This document shows positions 36,735 to 47,509 of a stretch of 64,000 bases of DNA, in pieces; within the stretch, counting starts at the first letter, position 1; each line of letters starts with the position of its first letter. Below the pieces are notes generated by a model that saw only the letters and a program-made list of their open reading frames with translations, ran no database searches and had not been told where the DNA came from. The stretch is from Chamaecrista fasciculata (Eukaryota; Streptophyta; Magnoliopsida; Fabales; Fabaceae). The stretch lies in the NCBI GenBank assembly GCA_003254925.1, contig QANZ01042385.1:28974-92973 (forward strand), read 5' to 3'. The position numbers were made by a program, and so were the translations under genes.

Positions 36735-37270
36735 AGTTTTGAAGTTGAAGAGGACCATATTCAGCCATGTATCATTCCCCACATTCTTCCGGAGTCCATC
36801 CTCGATGAAGAAATCGACGAAGGAATTGAGGAGGATGGTGAGAGGGTATCAGAAGAGAGAGGTGAGGGTGGGAGGAGAGACACTGACGGTGGCGGCGGTG
36901 GCGGAAGGGGCGGCAGCGGTGGAGTTGGAGGAGGAAGAAGAAGAAGAGAAACAAGAAGGGGAGGGTGTTTTTTTTTTGGTGCTAAGTTGATTAAGACCTT
37001 AATTTTTTCTTCTTTCTTACATTTTGGTCTTATTATATAGAACTTTGGCTATGCTCAATGGTGAATTTTCATTTATTACTATGAAACTTTTTTTTTGTCA
37101 AAGTCATTCTGTTATACAAATAGGGAGTCAAACGGTGAGACGTTTTCAGAAGTTATGGGACCAAATTGAGACCTTTGCCAAAGTTATGGGACCAAAATTA
37201 TAACAAAAAAAGTTATGGAACCAAATTGAGACCTTTGCCAAAGTTATGGGACCAGAAGTGCACTTTAGCC
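36735..37270 (+). mobile_element. Chimeric Pack-MULE remnant
   Basis: 36735-37130 is closely related to the plus-strand half of the element core at 61210-61615 (shared CATTCTTCCGGAGTCCATC, GAAGAAATCGAC, GGTGCTAAGTTGATTAA). It includes a GC-rich, Gly/Glu-coding run with an open frame at 36726-37040. 37135-37270 is instead an arm of the GGCTAAAGTGCAC family seen at 4291-4691. No matching left arm is present. The open frame is low-complexity and I do not recognise a parent gene. Confidence 0.55.
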
Positions 37271-37281
37271 TATATTTTTTA

Positions 37282-37775
37282 GAGTAAATTATACTTTGGT
37301 ACCCTGTTTGTGGTTTGATCCTATTTCACTTTGGTACCTTGTGGTTTAAAACGTGACACTTTAGTACCATGAGATATGTATCGTTAACACTTTGGTACCC
37401 TGAACAATTCTTTTGTTAGATTTGGACAGATTTTTCGCGTGTGCATTGCACGTGCATCTCACATGACTTACTAAAACTTCATTTTCTCTAACTTTTGGCC
37501 AAAACAAATATTAAACACAATCTAAATTTAGAGAAACACCTCTAAAATCGGAGAAATTTGAGAGGTGTTTTTCGAAATCCAGATTGTGTTTGATGTTTGT
37601 TTTGGCCAAAAGTTAGAGAAAAACAAGTTTTAGTATGACATGTCAGATGCACTGCGAAATTCCGATCAAATCTAACGAAAAAAATTGTTCAAGGTACCAA
37701 AGTGTTACTGGTACGAATTTCAGGGTATCAAAGTGTTGTTTTTTAAACCACATAGTACCAAAGTGTAATTTATCC
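37282..37775. mobile_element. GGTACC-family MITE with 9-bp TSD
   Basis: 494 bp. The ends GAGTAAATTATACTTTGGTA and the inverse ACCAAAGTGTAATTTATCC are flanked by TATTTTTTA at 37273-37281 and 37776-37784, which places this family among Mutator-like elements. Confidence 0.85.
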
Positions 37776-38099
37776 TATTTTTTAATTTGTATATATTAAT
37801 AAAAAAATAGTTATGAATCAATTCAATGATGTTTTTATTAATAAAGACATTTAGTTTGATTTATTTGTTAAAAAAATGTTGATTTAATTGAGATCAAGTA
37901 TACATTTTATGTAGTTTTTAATATACAATTGATAAAAATTATAATACATATGTATTACTTATAATTAAAAAAATATTTAATAGTAAAAAATATAAATAAA
38001 TATAGTAAAAAAGATTTTAAAAAAGATTTCTTTAAAAGCTAAACACAGCCAAGCCCGAAGACCCCATACCGAATTCGATTGGGCCAAGCAGACGCCCTG

Positions 38100-38490
38100 T
38101 TAGAATAATTCTTGTGAATAGTATTATTAGTACCATTATTTCTATTTCCTTCCTCCTCTTTATCCTTCTCCCCCATATCTTCAATATATATCACAAGTTC
38201 ACTACTAATATTTGTCAACTTATCTATGACTTTTATTTTATTAACCCTTAAATTAATTATTTTTTCTTCAATTCTTTTTTTTGGAAAAGTTATTTGTGAA
38301 ATCTGAAAATGAAAATAAATTTACTGGAAAAGCTGAATAGGAGAATAGAGAAGCTATTTTGTAATTTTACAAGCATATTTAATTAAAATTGATAAATTCA
38401 GACGATTGGTGCTTATTGCAATGTCATGGGTGGTTAATTAATAGATCTAGAAAATCAATTAATTTTTTAAAAATATGTGGGGTAAACATT
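38100..38490. repeat. Segmental duplication, flank copy A
   Basis: Stretches such as AGTTATTTGTGAAATCTGAA and GAAGCTATTTTGTAATTTTA recur in the same order at 45400-45560 (copy B) and 60365-60600 (copy C). Each copy lies to the left of a UGT copy, so it marks the unit of tandem duplication. Confidence 0.8.
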
Positions 38491-38496
38491 ACTAAT

Positions 38497-38915
38497 GGAG
38501 GTGAAAATCTCATTTTAATACGCAATATTTGTCTTATGTTTCATTTTGGTCCATAATATTATTTTTTTTTTGTTTTGATCTTTAATATTTTTTAGAATTT
38601 CTCTCTCGATCACTCTTGAGAGTCAGAGATAAGGAAAAGAGAGGGTGAGGGAGATGACAGAGATAAAGTAAGAAATGCTCAAGGACCAAAATGAGAGTGA
38701 AATGTTGAGGGACCTAAATGAGATTAAAACAATTAATAAATGACTGAGACGGGAAGTTTTTAAAAATCGAGGTTTAGATGGAATAATGCCGAGAGACTAA
38801 AAGTAGAACTTTGGAGAAATATTTGGGACTTGAACAAAATAAAAAAAAATATTAAACACCAAAACTGAACATAGTGCAATCTTAGGGACCAAACTGAGAT
38901 TTTTACCTTTCTCAC
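38497..38915. mobile_element. Long-TIR element
   Basis: GGTGAAAATCTCATTTTAATA on the left, the inverse CCAAACTGAGATTTTTACC on the right, with 'TTTTGGTCC' arms. The flanks (..ACTAATGGA and TTTCTCAC..) show no clean duplication. Confidence 0.55.
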
Positions 38916-39049
38916 ATGTTATATGCTGTTAACTTTTTTTATAGCACGTGCTAATAGTACAAACCACATGCCTCAATTTAAAATTTTTAAACCACATGAT
39001 ACTATCTTATAAATGGTAATATTTAATGATCATAATCAATAAACAAAAA

Positions 39050-39660
39050 TATTTTATGACAGTGATTACCCATATAATCTCTATTGATAGAACTTCATGC
39101 ATCGATATTATTAAATCAAAATACATATCACATTCAACCGTACAACATACTCCAACCAAAAGAAATAAAAACAAACAGCATAGTCATACACACACTCTTA
39201 TTGGATGTCAATGTCCCTATAGGGACATTCACAATTTCACACACACACACAAAGTACACAAGAGCTTCTACCATCTCACAAATGTAATTAATTAATGGGT
39301 TTGCCCTTATTCATACATTGATCAAACAACATTGGCATAACCCCAAGACTATGCCCAAATTGCAAAATCTCAAATGGCAGATCCCCATCTTGAGTGAAAA
39401 AAAAAAGAACCTACAATTGAAGAATGTCCGAGGATCTCAAATTGTGGTGCCCATCCCGATTTCACCACTCCTTTCCCTCTTGTTCTTTCACCAAAAGTCC
39501 AAAACCGTGAGGCAAAGCTTCTTTTTCATCATTAACCCATTCTAGTTTTTCCATAACCCAAAGAAATGACACTTTTGAAATCTCTAACCCATAAGCTATC
39601 TCATGAATTTGGTCTTTGCTAAACCTACACTCACCTCCAAACCCAACAAGCACAATTGAT
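39050..39660 (-). pseudogene. UGT pseudogene fragment with 3' flank
   Basis: 39462-39653 on the minus strand encodes VGFGGECRFSKDQIHEIAYG and following residues. These align with VGFGGECSFSKDQIHELAYG in the nearby UGT at 40362-41782. Homology continues with breaks through a degraded PSPG region to about 39318. 39050-39300 matches the 3' flank of the other copies. The N-terminal half and the C-terminus are missing. It is a non-functional duplicate 0.7 kb from the fuller copy. Confidence 0.85.
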
Positions 39661-40361
39661 GATGATGATTTTGATATGTGATATATGCTTGGATGAACTT
39701 TTTGATAATGATGTTACTCGTGGTTGTTGTCTTTTTTTTTTGTTATTTTTTTATTGAATTTATGATAAATTTTTTAGACATCTTGATAATTAGTTAATTA
39801 CATGTTGAGACTATAAATTGATAATGTTGGATAAAGATTTTGAGACATGTTATAAGATGTATTTATTACTTATGAACATTTATATATATATATATATATA
39901 TTCATAGTAATTGTTTATATAATTTATATAATATTTTTTTAAGGAAATTTATAGGATCTTACGATCCTCGATCCGATTTTGCGATTCGATCTATCTTTTA
40001 CCTCTTTCGATCTTGAGTAAGATTTCAATCTTGACTACATTGGAATAGACTATAATAACCATACACTTAGCAAGCATTCCGGGTTTGGACAAAATTGAAT
40101 CTAAACTCAAATGTAAAGAATAAAAAAGATAAAATATGTAGGACAAAATTGAATCTAAACTCAAATGTAAATGATAAAAAAGATACTTTGGAAATTTTAC
40201 TATTATCGAATAATTGTACCCCGTACATCTCACAGATTATAATCTAGTAATTATATAAAAATAAACATCACGATCAGACATCCAACATACATACATGTAA
40301 AAAAAAAAAACATACAAAATATAGATTGGTTTGTCCTTATTGTTGTAGTAGTAGTGGTATC
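39661..40361. other. Inter-UGT spacer
   Basis: AT-rich, with a TA microsatellite at about 39870-39900 and a 50-bp direct repeat (GGACAAAATTGAATCTAAAC) at 40087 and 40141. 40260-40361 is the 3' flank of the UGT. Confidence 0.6.
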
Positions 40362-41782
40362 TTAAGCTATATGTGACTTGAGAAAATTAACAAGCCCACC
40401 TACATAATGTTCTTGATTCCACTTGACGTCTCCGAAAATATTGGCAGCCTCCCTCGCACGTGCCCTCAGTGACTCTCCATCTTTTGATACCATTGCTATT
40501 CTCAAAGCCTTGGCTATGTCATCTCTATAGAAAGATCCATCCTCTGCTCTGTCTATTTCTACAGCCAAACCCTTTTCTACCAGTAATCTAGCATTAAAAG
40601 CCTGATCAAATATTATTGGTAGAACTACAAGGCAATGTCCAAATTGCAAAGACTCAATTGTACCACCCCATCCAGCGTGAATCATAGATCCCCCAATTGA
40701 AGGATGTCCTAGAATCTCCAATTGTGGTACCCAACCCATCTTCACCACTCCTTTTCCTCTTGTTCTTTCACAAAAGTCATGAGGTAGAGCTTCTATTTCA
40801 TCATTAGCCCAAGTGGATTTTCCAAGTGCCCAAAAAAATGGTAATCCCGAAAGCTCTAACCCATAAGCCAACTCATGAATTTGGTCTTTGCTAAAGCTAC
40901 ATTCACCCCCAAATCCAACAAACACAATTGACTTGGGCTTCTGTTCGTCCAACCACTTGAAAATCTGCTTCCATGATGACTCATTTCGGAGTTCATTATT
41001 GTTTGTGATCTTTGGCATGTCACGTGGGAGAAAACCTATTGGGATTACAGGCTTCCCAAGAAGCTTTGTAACCAAATTGATGGGAAGTTGCTCGAACTCA
41101 CTGCAAGTCCTTACACAAACCGCATGACAAGTTTTCAAGACTTTTGCAAAACGATCAGCAAGACTAATCCCATTAGCTTTCAAAACATAATGGACATCAA
41201 AGAAAGAAATAGCCTCGTGTTTTTTGAGTGCTATGGAAGAAGGATAATCAACCCAATTAGGAGTTGACATTAAATATTCTGGTGATGGCCTAACACTCAC
41301 TCGACCTTCCCCAGTAAGATACTGAGGAGGGCCATTGAAAACAAGAGTGGTAGCAGAAACTGAACAAAATGTCATGAATCGGATTTGGCGTTTTTGAGCA
41401 ATCTCTACAGCCCAATGAGGAAGCAAATCGAGAATTATCCAATCAGGATGACATTGATTTGCTAAAAAATCTTCAAAAGGGTGTTTCAAGAGATCATAAA
41501 CAGCAGGCCACTGTAGTATATTGTCGAACGGGACATCTCCTGAAGCCTCTGCTCCTTTGGGGATGTCTTCATTTTGGAATTCTGGCATTGGAAGACTCAC
41601 CATAGTTAATAGAGAAGTTAAGTCAGAAGGGACATTAGGCAATCTTTCAATGTTTTTTTGGGTGGACACGAAAGACACTGAACTCCAGATTTTGCTAAGG
41701 CTACAGAAAGTTGAAAGAATGGGACAAGGTGGCCAAAAGCAGACCATGGAAGCATCACTACACGAAGTTGATCCTCTTCCAT
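40362..41782 (-). CDS. UDP-glycosyltransferase (UGT91-like), frameshifted
   Basis: A single-exon family-1 glycosyltransferase, which transfers a sugar from a UDP-sugar to a small acceptor in the cytosol. The start MEEDQLRVVMLPWSAFGH carries the catalytic His (residue 18). The C-terminal half holds the full 44-residue PSPG donor-binding box, from WVPQLEILGHPS to the final DQ, and ends LVNFLKSHIA. The box reads HAGWGG where the family usually has HCGW. Overall it resembles plant UGT91 / 'UDP-rhamnose:rhamnosyltransferase 1'-type enzymes; donor and acceptor cannot be read from sequence. One base is missing near 41681: the frame AKSGVQ breaks where relatives continue HVSFVST, and a second frame carries on to the end. 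With that base the protein would be 473 residues, normal for the family. It is either a young pseudogene or an assembly error. The ATG at 41782 fits the TATA position better than the one at 41821. Confidence 0.88.
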
Positions 41783-41836
41783 ATTTTTTTTCCTCCCTAT
41801 TTTCTCCCTTATTGTTTCCAATTTCTATTATGTGTT

Positions 41837-41846
41837 CTATATATAG
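41837..41846 (-). promoter_or_regulatory. TATA box of the UGT
   Basis: CTATATATAG (self-complementary) lies about 55 bp upstream of the ATG at 41782. Transcription would begin near 41805-41815, downstream of the in-frame ATG at 41821, which therefore is unlikely to be used. Confidence 0.55.
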
Positions 41847-42004
41847 CTTTTAGTTTATAGTGTTGGGTGGGCAATCCTAGGTACTATGTTTGGTTTTTAG
41901 GTAGCAATAATGTTTGAAACTCTTAATTATTTAACAAACGTGTTTTTATTTATGTAACCGACACTAGCTTTCTCGGGACACCCAGCAGCTACACTTGTTC
42001 ATTA

Positions 42005-42640
42005 TATTTAGGTCAAATATTTATTTTAGCCCTCAAATTACGAGATAAGTTTCACTTTGATCCTAAAACTAATTTTTGTTCCATTTTAGTCCCCAAATTG
42101 TGTGTGATTTTGTTTGGTTTTTGTCGTTACTTCTAATCTAGATAGTTGTGATGAACCACTTCGCTCACATATGTGTCATAATAATTGAATTGACAAAGAA
42201 AAAGAAAAAATTTCATTCTATGAAAGGAAAATCAACCATATATTTATTTTCTATGTGTGACTAAGACTAAGAATTTTTTATGCTTTTTGTCAACTCACTT
42301 ATTAACACACGTATGAGAGAGAAATAACTCATCTCAACTGTTCAGATTAATATAAATAAATAATAATAGAATAAATTAATTGTAATAGTTTGCGGACCAA
42401 AACGGAACAAAAAATAGTTGTGGGACTAAAATGAAACATAACTCATAGTTTGACGATCAAAATGAACTTTTGGAATTAAACCGTATATTTTGATGAAATC
42501 ATATTTTGGGGATAAAAATAGAATAAATTAATTGTAATAGTTTGCGGACCAAAGCAGAACAAAAAAATAATTGTGGGACTAAAATGAAACATAACTCATA
42601 GTTTGAATATCGAAATGAACTTTTGGAATTTATATTTATA
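42005..42640. mobile_element. Long-TIR element with tandem arm duplication
   Basis: The left arm GGTCAAATATTTATTTTAG with 'CTCAAATTACGAGATAAG' is mirrored on the right (CATAACTCATAGTTTGA, ACTTTTGGAATT). The right arm (TTAATTGTAATAGTTTGCGG onward, about 110 bp) occurs twice in direct order, from 42377 and 42528. A relative is nested at 58995-59400. Confidence 0.6.
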
Positions 42641-42728
42641 AATTTATATTTGTAATTAAAATGTATACACACATGATAAACATATAGCGCCGCACGAAAG
42701 AAAACTTGTAAATCCATAATAAATATCA

Positions 42729-42765
42729 AGTTACTAGGGGCTTGGCGTGCCCTAACGGGCACGCN
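42729..42765. other. GC hairpin ending at an ambiguous base
   Basis: GCGTGCCC, a TAAC loop and GGGCACGC form a perfect 8-bp stem at about 42745-42764, followed at once by the single N at 42765. It may be the end of an unidentified element cut by an assembly join. Confidence 0.5.
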
Positions 42766-42845
42766 TTTTTAATTTTTTAATTTACTATTTTTGACCAACC
42801 ATAAGGGGTGGAGCCATATAATATAGTATAGATAAGTGTGAGTTA

Positions 42846-43122
42846 CCATTCCGAGTGGATCCTCTCCCTTCAACTCCCTCTCCAAATCATTAAAACTTCA
42901 TCCAATGAACTATATGAAATCTAAGTCTCTTCCAAATTTTTTTCTTTCTTTTATAAAAAACTCCTCTAAAATTAAATGCACAATTTAATATCTAATAAGC
43001 ATTTTAATATAAAAAAATTGAGAGAAACATGACTTTGATGACAACCATTAAATGAAGTTTTAGTAATTTAAATTAAAAGGTAGAGAAAGAGAGATAGAGT
43101 GAAAGGGAGAGGATCCACTCTC
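42846..43122. mobile_element. PIF/Harbinger-like MITE with TTA TSD
   Basis: 277 bp. The inverted ends include GAGTGGATCCTCTCCCTT and AAGGGAGAGGATCCACTC, with 'AAAACTTCATC/T' inner repeats. It is flanked by TTA at 42843-42845 and 43123-43125. The paralogous empty site GTGAGTTAACATCCACA lies at 44304-44320. Confidence 0.8.
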
Positions 43123-43258
43123 TTAACATCCACAGGAAAAATATCAAGTTATAAACATATGGGGCCACACGAAAGAAAACGTGTAAGACATTAATTTGGT
43201 GACGATAGAGTAGAATTTCTAACTTAGAAGTCGATCTAGATTAGTATCTTTCATTATT

Positions 43259-44207
43259 GGTTTAAGTGCACTTTTGGTCCCAAAATTATGACAAAGGTTT
43301 CATTTTGGTCTCATAACTTTTTTTGTTGCAATTTTGGTCCCATAACTATGACAAAGGTTTCATTTTGGTCCCATAACTTTTTTTGTTGCAATTTTGGTCC
43401 CATAACTATGACAAAGGTTTCATTTTGGTCTCATAACTTTTTTTGTTGCAATTTTGGTCCCATAACTTCTCATAAGGTTCCACCGTTAGTCCCTTGGTGA
43501 ATTCCATCCATATTTAGCCGTTAAGTATGACGTGGCATAGTGACTAGGATCATGATGTGGCAAAATAAGATGAAATGGACTGAAATAGGATCTATATGCA
43601 ACATATTAAAACTTATCTATACCAAACCACAATATATACAAAGAGTGGTACTTCCTCTTCCTCGTCAGCTCAACGGGACTTCCTCTTCCTCGTTCCGCTT
43701 CCCGATTCGGCGTCGCCGTCGCTTTGGTCGTTCAACTCTAGCTGAGGATCCCATCGACTTCGTCGGCGCCTTCTGCTTGAAGTCTCTTCTTCCCCACCAG
43801 ATTGGTCCCTGTCAGTACCACTCTTTGTATATTTTGTGGTTGGGTATAGATAAGTTTTAATATGTTGCATATAGATCCTATTTCAGTCCACTTCATCTTA
43901 TTTTGTCACATCATGATCCTAGTTACTATGCCACGTCATACTTAACGGCTAAATATGGATGGAAATTACCAAGGGACTAACGGTGGAACCTTTTGAGAAG
44001 TTATGGGACCAAAATTGCAACAAATAAAGTTATGGGACCAAAATGAAACCTTCGTCATAGTTATGAGACCAAAATTGCAACAAAAAAAGTTATGGGATTA
44101 AAATGAAACCTTTGTCATAGTTATGGGACCAAAATTGCAACAAAAAAAGTTATGGGACCAAAATGAAACCTTTATCATAGTTATGGGACCAAAAGTGCAC
44201 TTAAGCC
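43259..44207. mobile_element. Pack-MULE with 9-bp TSD
   Basis: 949 bp. About 390-bp inverted arms begin GGTTTAAGTGCACTTTTGG and end in the inverse CCAAAAGTGCACTTAAGCC. The flanking direct repeat is TTCATTATT at 43250-43258 and 44208-44216. The arms contain 60-bp direct repeats (TTTTTGTTGCAATTTTGGTC units). They enclose a GC-rich core (43651-43815) with a host gene fragment. There is no transposase, so it is non-autonomous. The near-identical arms suggest a fairly recent origin. Confidence 0.88.
43651..43798 (-). pseudogene. Captured SF1 (branchpoint-binding protein) fragment
   Basis: The minus strand encodes [19 protein letters not shown], an acidic/Ser linker, then SGTRKRKSR, a stop codon and ADEEEE. 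Plant splicing factor 1 (Arabidopsis At5g51300 type) has the same N-terminal order: RRRRSRWDP, acidic linker, TRKRKSRWADDEP. The stop here replaces the Trp of KSRWAD. SF1 recognises the intron branch point during early spliceosome assembly. Only about 45 residues are present, without ATG, KH or zinc-knuckle regions, so this is transposon cargo, not a gene. The match is from memory of the family. Confidence 0.7.
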
Positions 44208-44216
44208 TTCATTATT

Positions 44217-44847
44217 TAATTACTTTTTTACACATTCAAATTCTCAAATTAGAGATTGATACCGTATCTTCCTTCAACTCATAAATATTATTAAGTTATA
44301 AGCGTGAGTTAACATCCACAGCTAAAGTGTAGTGTATATAGATAATATTTTTTTTGATAAATAAGAAAAAACGGAAACAAAATACAACAGCATTGGATAT
44401 CAAGACACTTCAAATGCGAAGTGTTCATCTAAGGTGGGGCCATCATCATCTTTGACCGACTTAATACTACACAAGGCTTTAAATTTTTAATGACATTTTG
44501 TGTGTAAATGACATTTTGGACTACTTTAATAATATGATTTAATTAATGGTTTTTTTTATTGATCAAGTGAGTTTTCAAAACATTAAAAATTATTTTTTAA
44601 ATAAATTTTTGTAGATTTCAAGATATAAAATACTCTACTAACCAATCAGAAGAAACCTTAAAATGTGCCCTAAAGGCACATGTTAGATAAATCCTTAATT
44701 ATATTGTCTTTCTTAATCTTAACAAAATATTATAGTTGACCACCTATCTAAATTTAAATTTTTAATCACTTAAATTCACAAAGATATCCTTCTTTTTTCC
44801 TTACATTTCAAATTTGCCAATTTATCTATGACTTTTATATTTTTAAC
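44217..44847. other. Intergenic, no gene seen
   Basis: Contains the empty-site paralogue at 44304-44320 and AT-rich DNA. The part after about 44690 resembles DNA upstream of flank copy A. Confidence 0.45.
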
Positions 44848-45326
44848 CAGTGATGTGAAAACCGGACCGGCCGGTCGGACCGCTACCTGAAGACACAAGC
44901 GAGTTGGTTCAACCATTTGAACCGGAATGATGGTTGGACCGGAAATAACCGGCCAAGAACCGGAAAACCGGGTCCAACCGCTGGACCGGACCGGCGGTTC
45001 TCAATTTTTTTTACAAAAATTCATTTTGAGCCTTGTAGGGATTCGAACCCATGCCCTTTCTTCACACTCCTAGCACCTTTACCATCCCAACTGTGAGGCT
45101 CTATTAGCTTTCTCTTACCAATTGTTTTACTAATCTATTAAATTAATAGATTTAATGCATCTCTTAGACCCAAAAAAAAAATATATAGAGGTTTATATTT
45201 AATATATTAAAAATAATTATTTATTGCGTCATCCGGTCCAAACATCCGGTCCGACCGATTCAACCGATCCGACCGTGAACCGAACACTTGTCCGAGTCTT
45301 TGTCCGGTTCGGTTATGACAACACTG
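44848..45326. mobile_element. Non-autonomous hAT-like element, 8-bp TSD
   Basis: 479 bp. The ends CAGTGATGTGAAAACCGGACC and the inverse CCGGTTCGGTTATGACAACACTG are flanked by TTTTTAAC at 44840-44847 and 45327-45334. CAGTG ends plus an 8-bp duplication are hAT hallmarks. The subterminal DNA is dense in CCGG/GGTCCGACC motifs. The middle contains a tRNA-like B box on the minus strand (GGGTTCGAATCCCTACAAGG, about 45031-45051). Confidence 0.82.
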
Positions 45327-45369
45327 TTTTTAACCCTTCAATTAGTTATTTTTAGATTTTTACGTCAAC

Positions 45370-46290
45370 TCTTTAATTTGCTGCCTGTAAACATGAAAAG
45401 TTATTTGTGAAATCTGAAAATGAAAATAAATTTATTGGAAAAGCTGAATAGGAGAATAGAGAAGCTATTTTGTAATTTTACAAGCATATTTGGTTAAAAT
45501 TTATAAATTTAGACGATTGGTGCTTCTTGCAATGTCATGGATGGTAATTAATAGATCTAGAAATCAATTGATCTTATTAAAATATTTGGGGGAAACATTG
45601 TCAGTTTTTTATCATTTAATCCAATTAAAATTGATGTCCTTGATGATCCAATTTCAGTTTCACTTTCTTACATTTAGAACTCTTTAAAATTCATTAATCG
45701 ACATTATGTGTATTCATTTCTTCATTTGTAATTCATGTCACCATTGATAGAGTGGTGCCTTCAAGATTACTATAAATATGAGTCCCTAAACCTTGTTTTC
45801 CATCACCAAAAAGCAAACACCATCACTTTTTATGAGAAACTAAGGCTACAAGTATTCATATTCTTATTTTAGTTTTAGTGTTCTTGAGTTTTTCTATTTT
45901 GAGACAATAGCTAGAAGTATGTTTCGCTTTTCAATTCTTATTTTAGATAAGCAAAAGTATGTTCATCTATTAAATTTCTAACAAACATTTCTAATGTAGG
46001 AGCAAATAAAATAATCAGTCCACATAATTGAAAGTTTACATCTTAATTTCACATGTTTGGAAAAAATAATAGAAAAAAAAAAGTTGAAGTAAAACGGATA
46101 TCCTGTTATCCTCATACTTCTAGGCACTTTTTTTCAAAAAAATAAAAATAATAATATTTAAAGATCATGATGATAAATAGAAATAGAGTAAATTAAAAGT
46201 TTAGAGAATAAATTCGAACGATATATTTATTCACTCTTTTTATGGACTAGAGAATACTTCTTTAGAGATTAAATAGTATACTTTTGGTCA
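45370..46290. repeat. Segmental duplication, flank copy B
   Basis: Colinear with copy C at 60350-62210: GAAGCTATTTTGTAATTTTA, then GAAAGTTTACATCTTAATTT, then AAACGGATATCC(T/C)GTTATCCTC. The extra block at 45600-45982 and the MULE in copy C interrupt the match. Confidence 0.8.
45600..45982. mobile_element. Unclassified 383-bp insertion in copy B
   Basis: Present in copy B and absent from copy C. It is flanked by AAACATT at 45593-45599 and 45983-45989. It has no clear terminal inverted repeats. It contains a TATA-like CTATAAATA at about 45771 followed by A/C-rich leader-like DNA. It could be a promoter-bearing fragment carried by a transposon; the class is unknown. Confidence 0.55.
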
Positions 46291-47509
46291 AATGTAACTC
46301 ACGTGATATTAACGTGGTTCAATTTTAGTCATAAATTTTTATTATTTTAGTCATTGATTTCTATTATATCTTAAGTCATTGATTTTTCTCAATTCATGAC
46401 GATTCACTTCATTAATGTCTCTATCCAATGCCACATGTCTCTTACTTTGCAATGCTCATTTTTATTTAATGCCATGTGTCTCTAACTTGTGTTTATGCTT
46501 TAATTTTAAGGAAATTTACTATTTAGTCTCAAAATTTACATCGAGTCAACAGTTGAGTCTTTGAGTCAATTTAAGGACTAAAAAATTAAAAATTCAAGGA
46601 CAACAAAATATAAATATAAAAAAAAATATGAATCAAATAGTATAAAATCAGTTTAAATTCAATGACTAAAACATCACTAAGGGCCAAATAGTTGACAAAT
46701 GAAATACTTCAAGGACTATTCAGAAGTTAGAACTGAAACTATTTATTACTTGCGTTGATTTGTTTTGGCCCTATAATACTTGTATTTAATGTATCAGCCT
46801 TACAAGCTATATAATGGAATTTCTTGAAAATTGATCAAATTCGAAGCTCAACGAACGAATCTATAGTTCATTTAAAAAGTCCCATAAAAAGGAAAAGATA
46901 ACGAATTTTCCAAAATATCAACAATAGTTATTAAAATTCTAGAGTTTTTTAAAATAAGGAATAAATGAAGGACTTTAGAAGGATCTTATATATTTTAGGA
47001 TCAGTTAGGGCCTATCCGATTATATTTTTGATTTTATGTATTTAAAACTAATTTTTAAAATTGGTTCAAAGTTTTGTTTATATAAAAATAAAATGATTTT
47101 TTTTGAAAAAACGTGTGTTTTNCCCCGGTTCAGGCCGGTTTGCTCCGGTTATTAAAACGACTCGGACCGGCCGGTCCGGTCCGGTTTTAATAACTATGAT
47201 TTTTATCTCGATTTCATATATAAACTCAAAAAGTTTCAAAATCAATATATTTCCTTTTTTCTTATTATCAAACTGGTTCTTTTCATGAAATTAATTAACA
47301 CCACAATTGAAAATGAGCCATTCCCAAATGGCACTCAATAATGCTCCTAATTAGTTAGGGTCCCATGCATATGCATATTTCAGTGACATGCATGACAAAA
47401 TAATATAATGGCTTCAATTAATCCATGTGGTCCAATAATATAGTGGCTTCACTTAATCCCATCCATACCTACCCCTAGCTCATCACCATCATATCAAACA
47501 ATAATATTT
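46291..47509. other. Intergenic with hAT end fragment
   Basis: Mostly AT-rich inverted-repeat debris with GTGATATTAACGTGGTTCAA near 46300. 47130-47201 is the right end of a CCGG-rich hAT-like element (CCGGTTTTAATAACTATG, inverse of the end at 53100), directly after the single N at 47122. No gene. Confidence 0.6.

Noticed and set aside
36726-37040. 104-codon Glu/Gly-rich open frame as a gene
   Set aside because: It is shared with a Pack-MULE core at 61.2 kb where the frame is broken, and ends in transposon arm sequence.
43288-43500. 70-codon open frame with repeated TKVSFWSHNFF
   Set aside because: It is the 60-bp repeat of a transposon arm read through, with no gene-like composition or start context.
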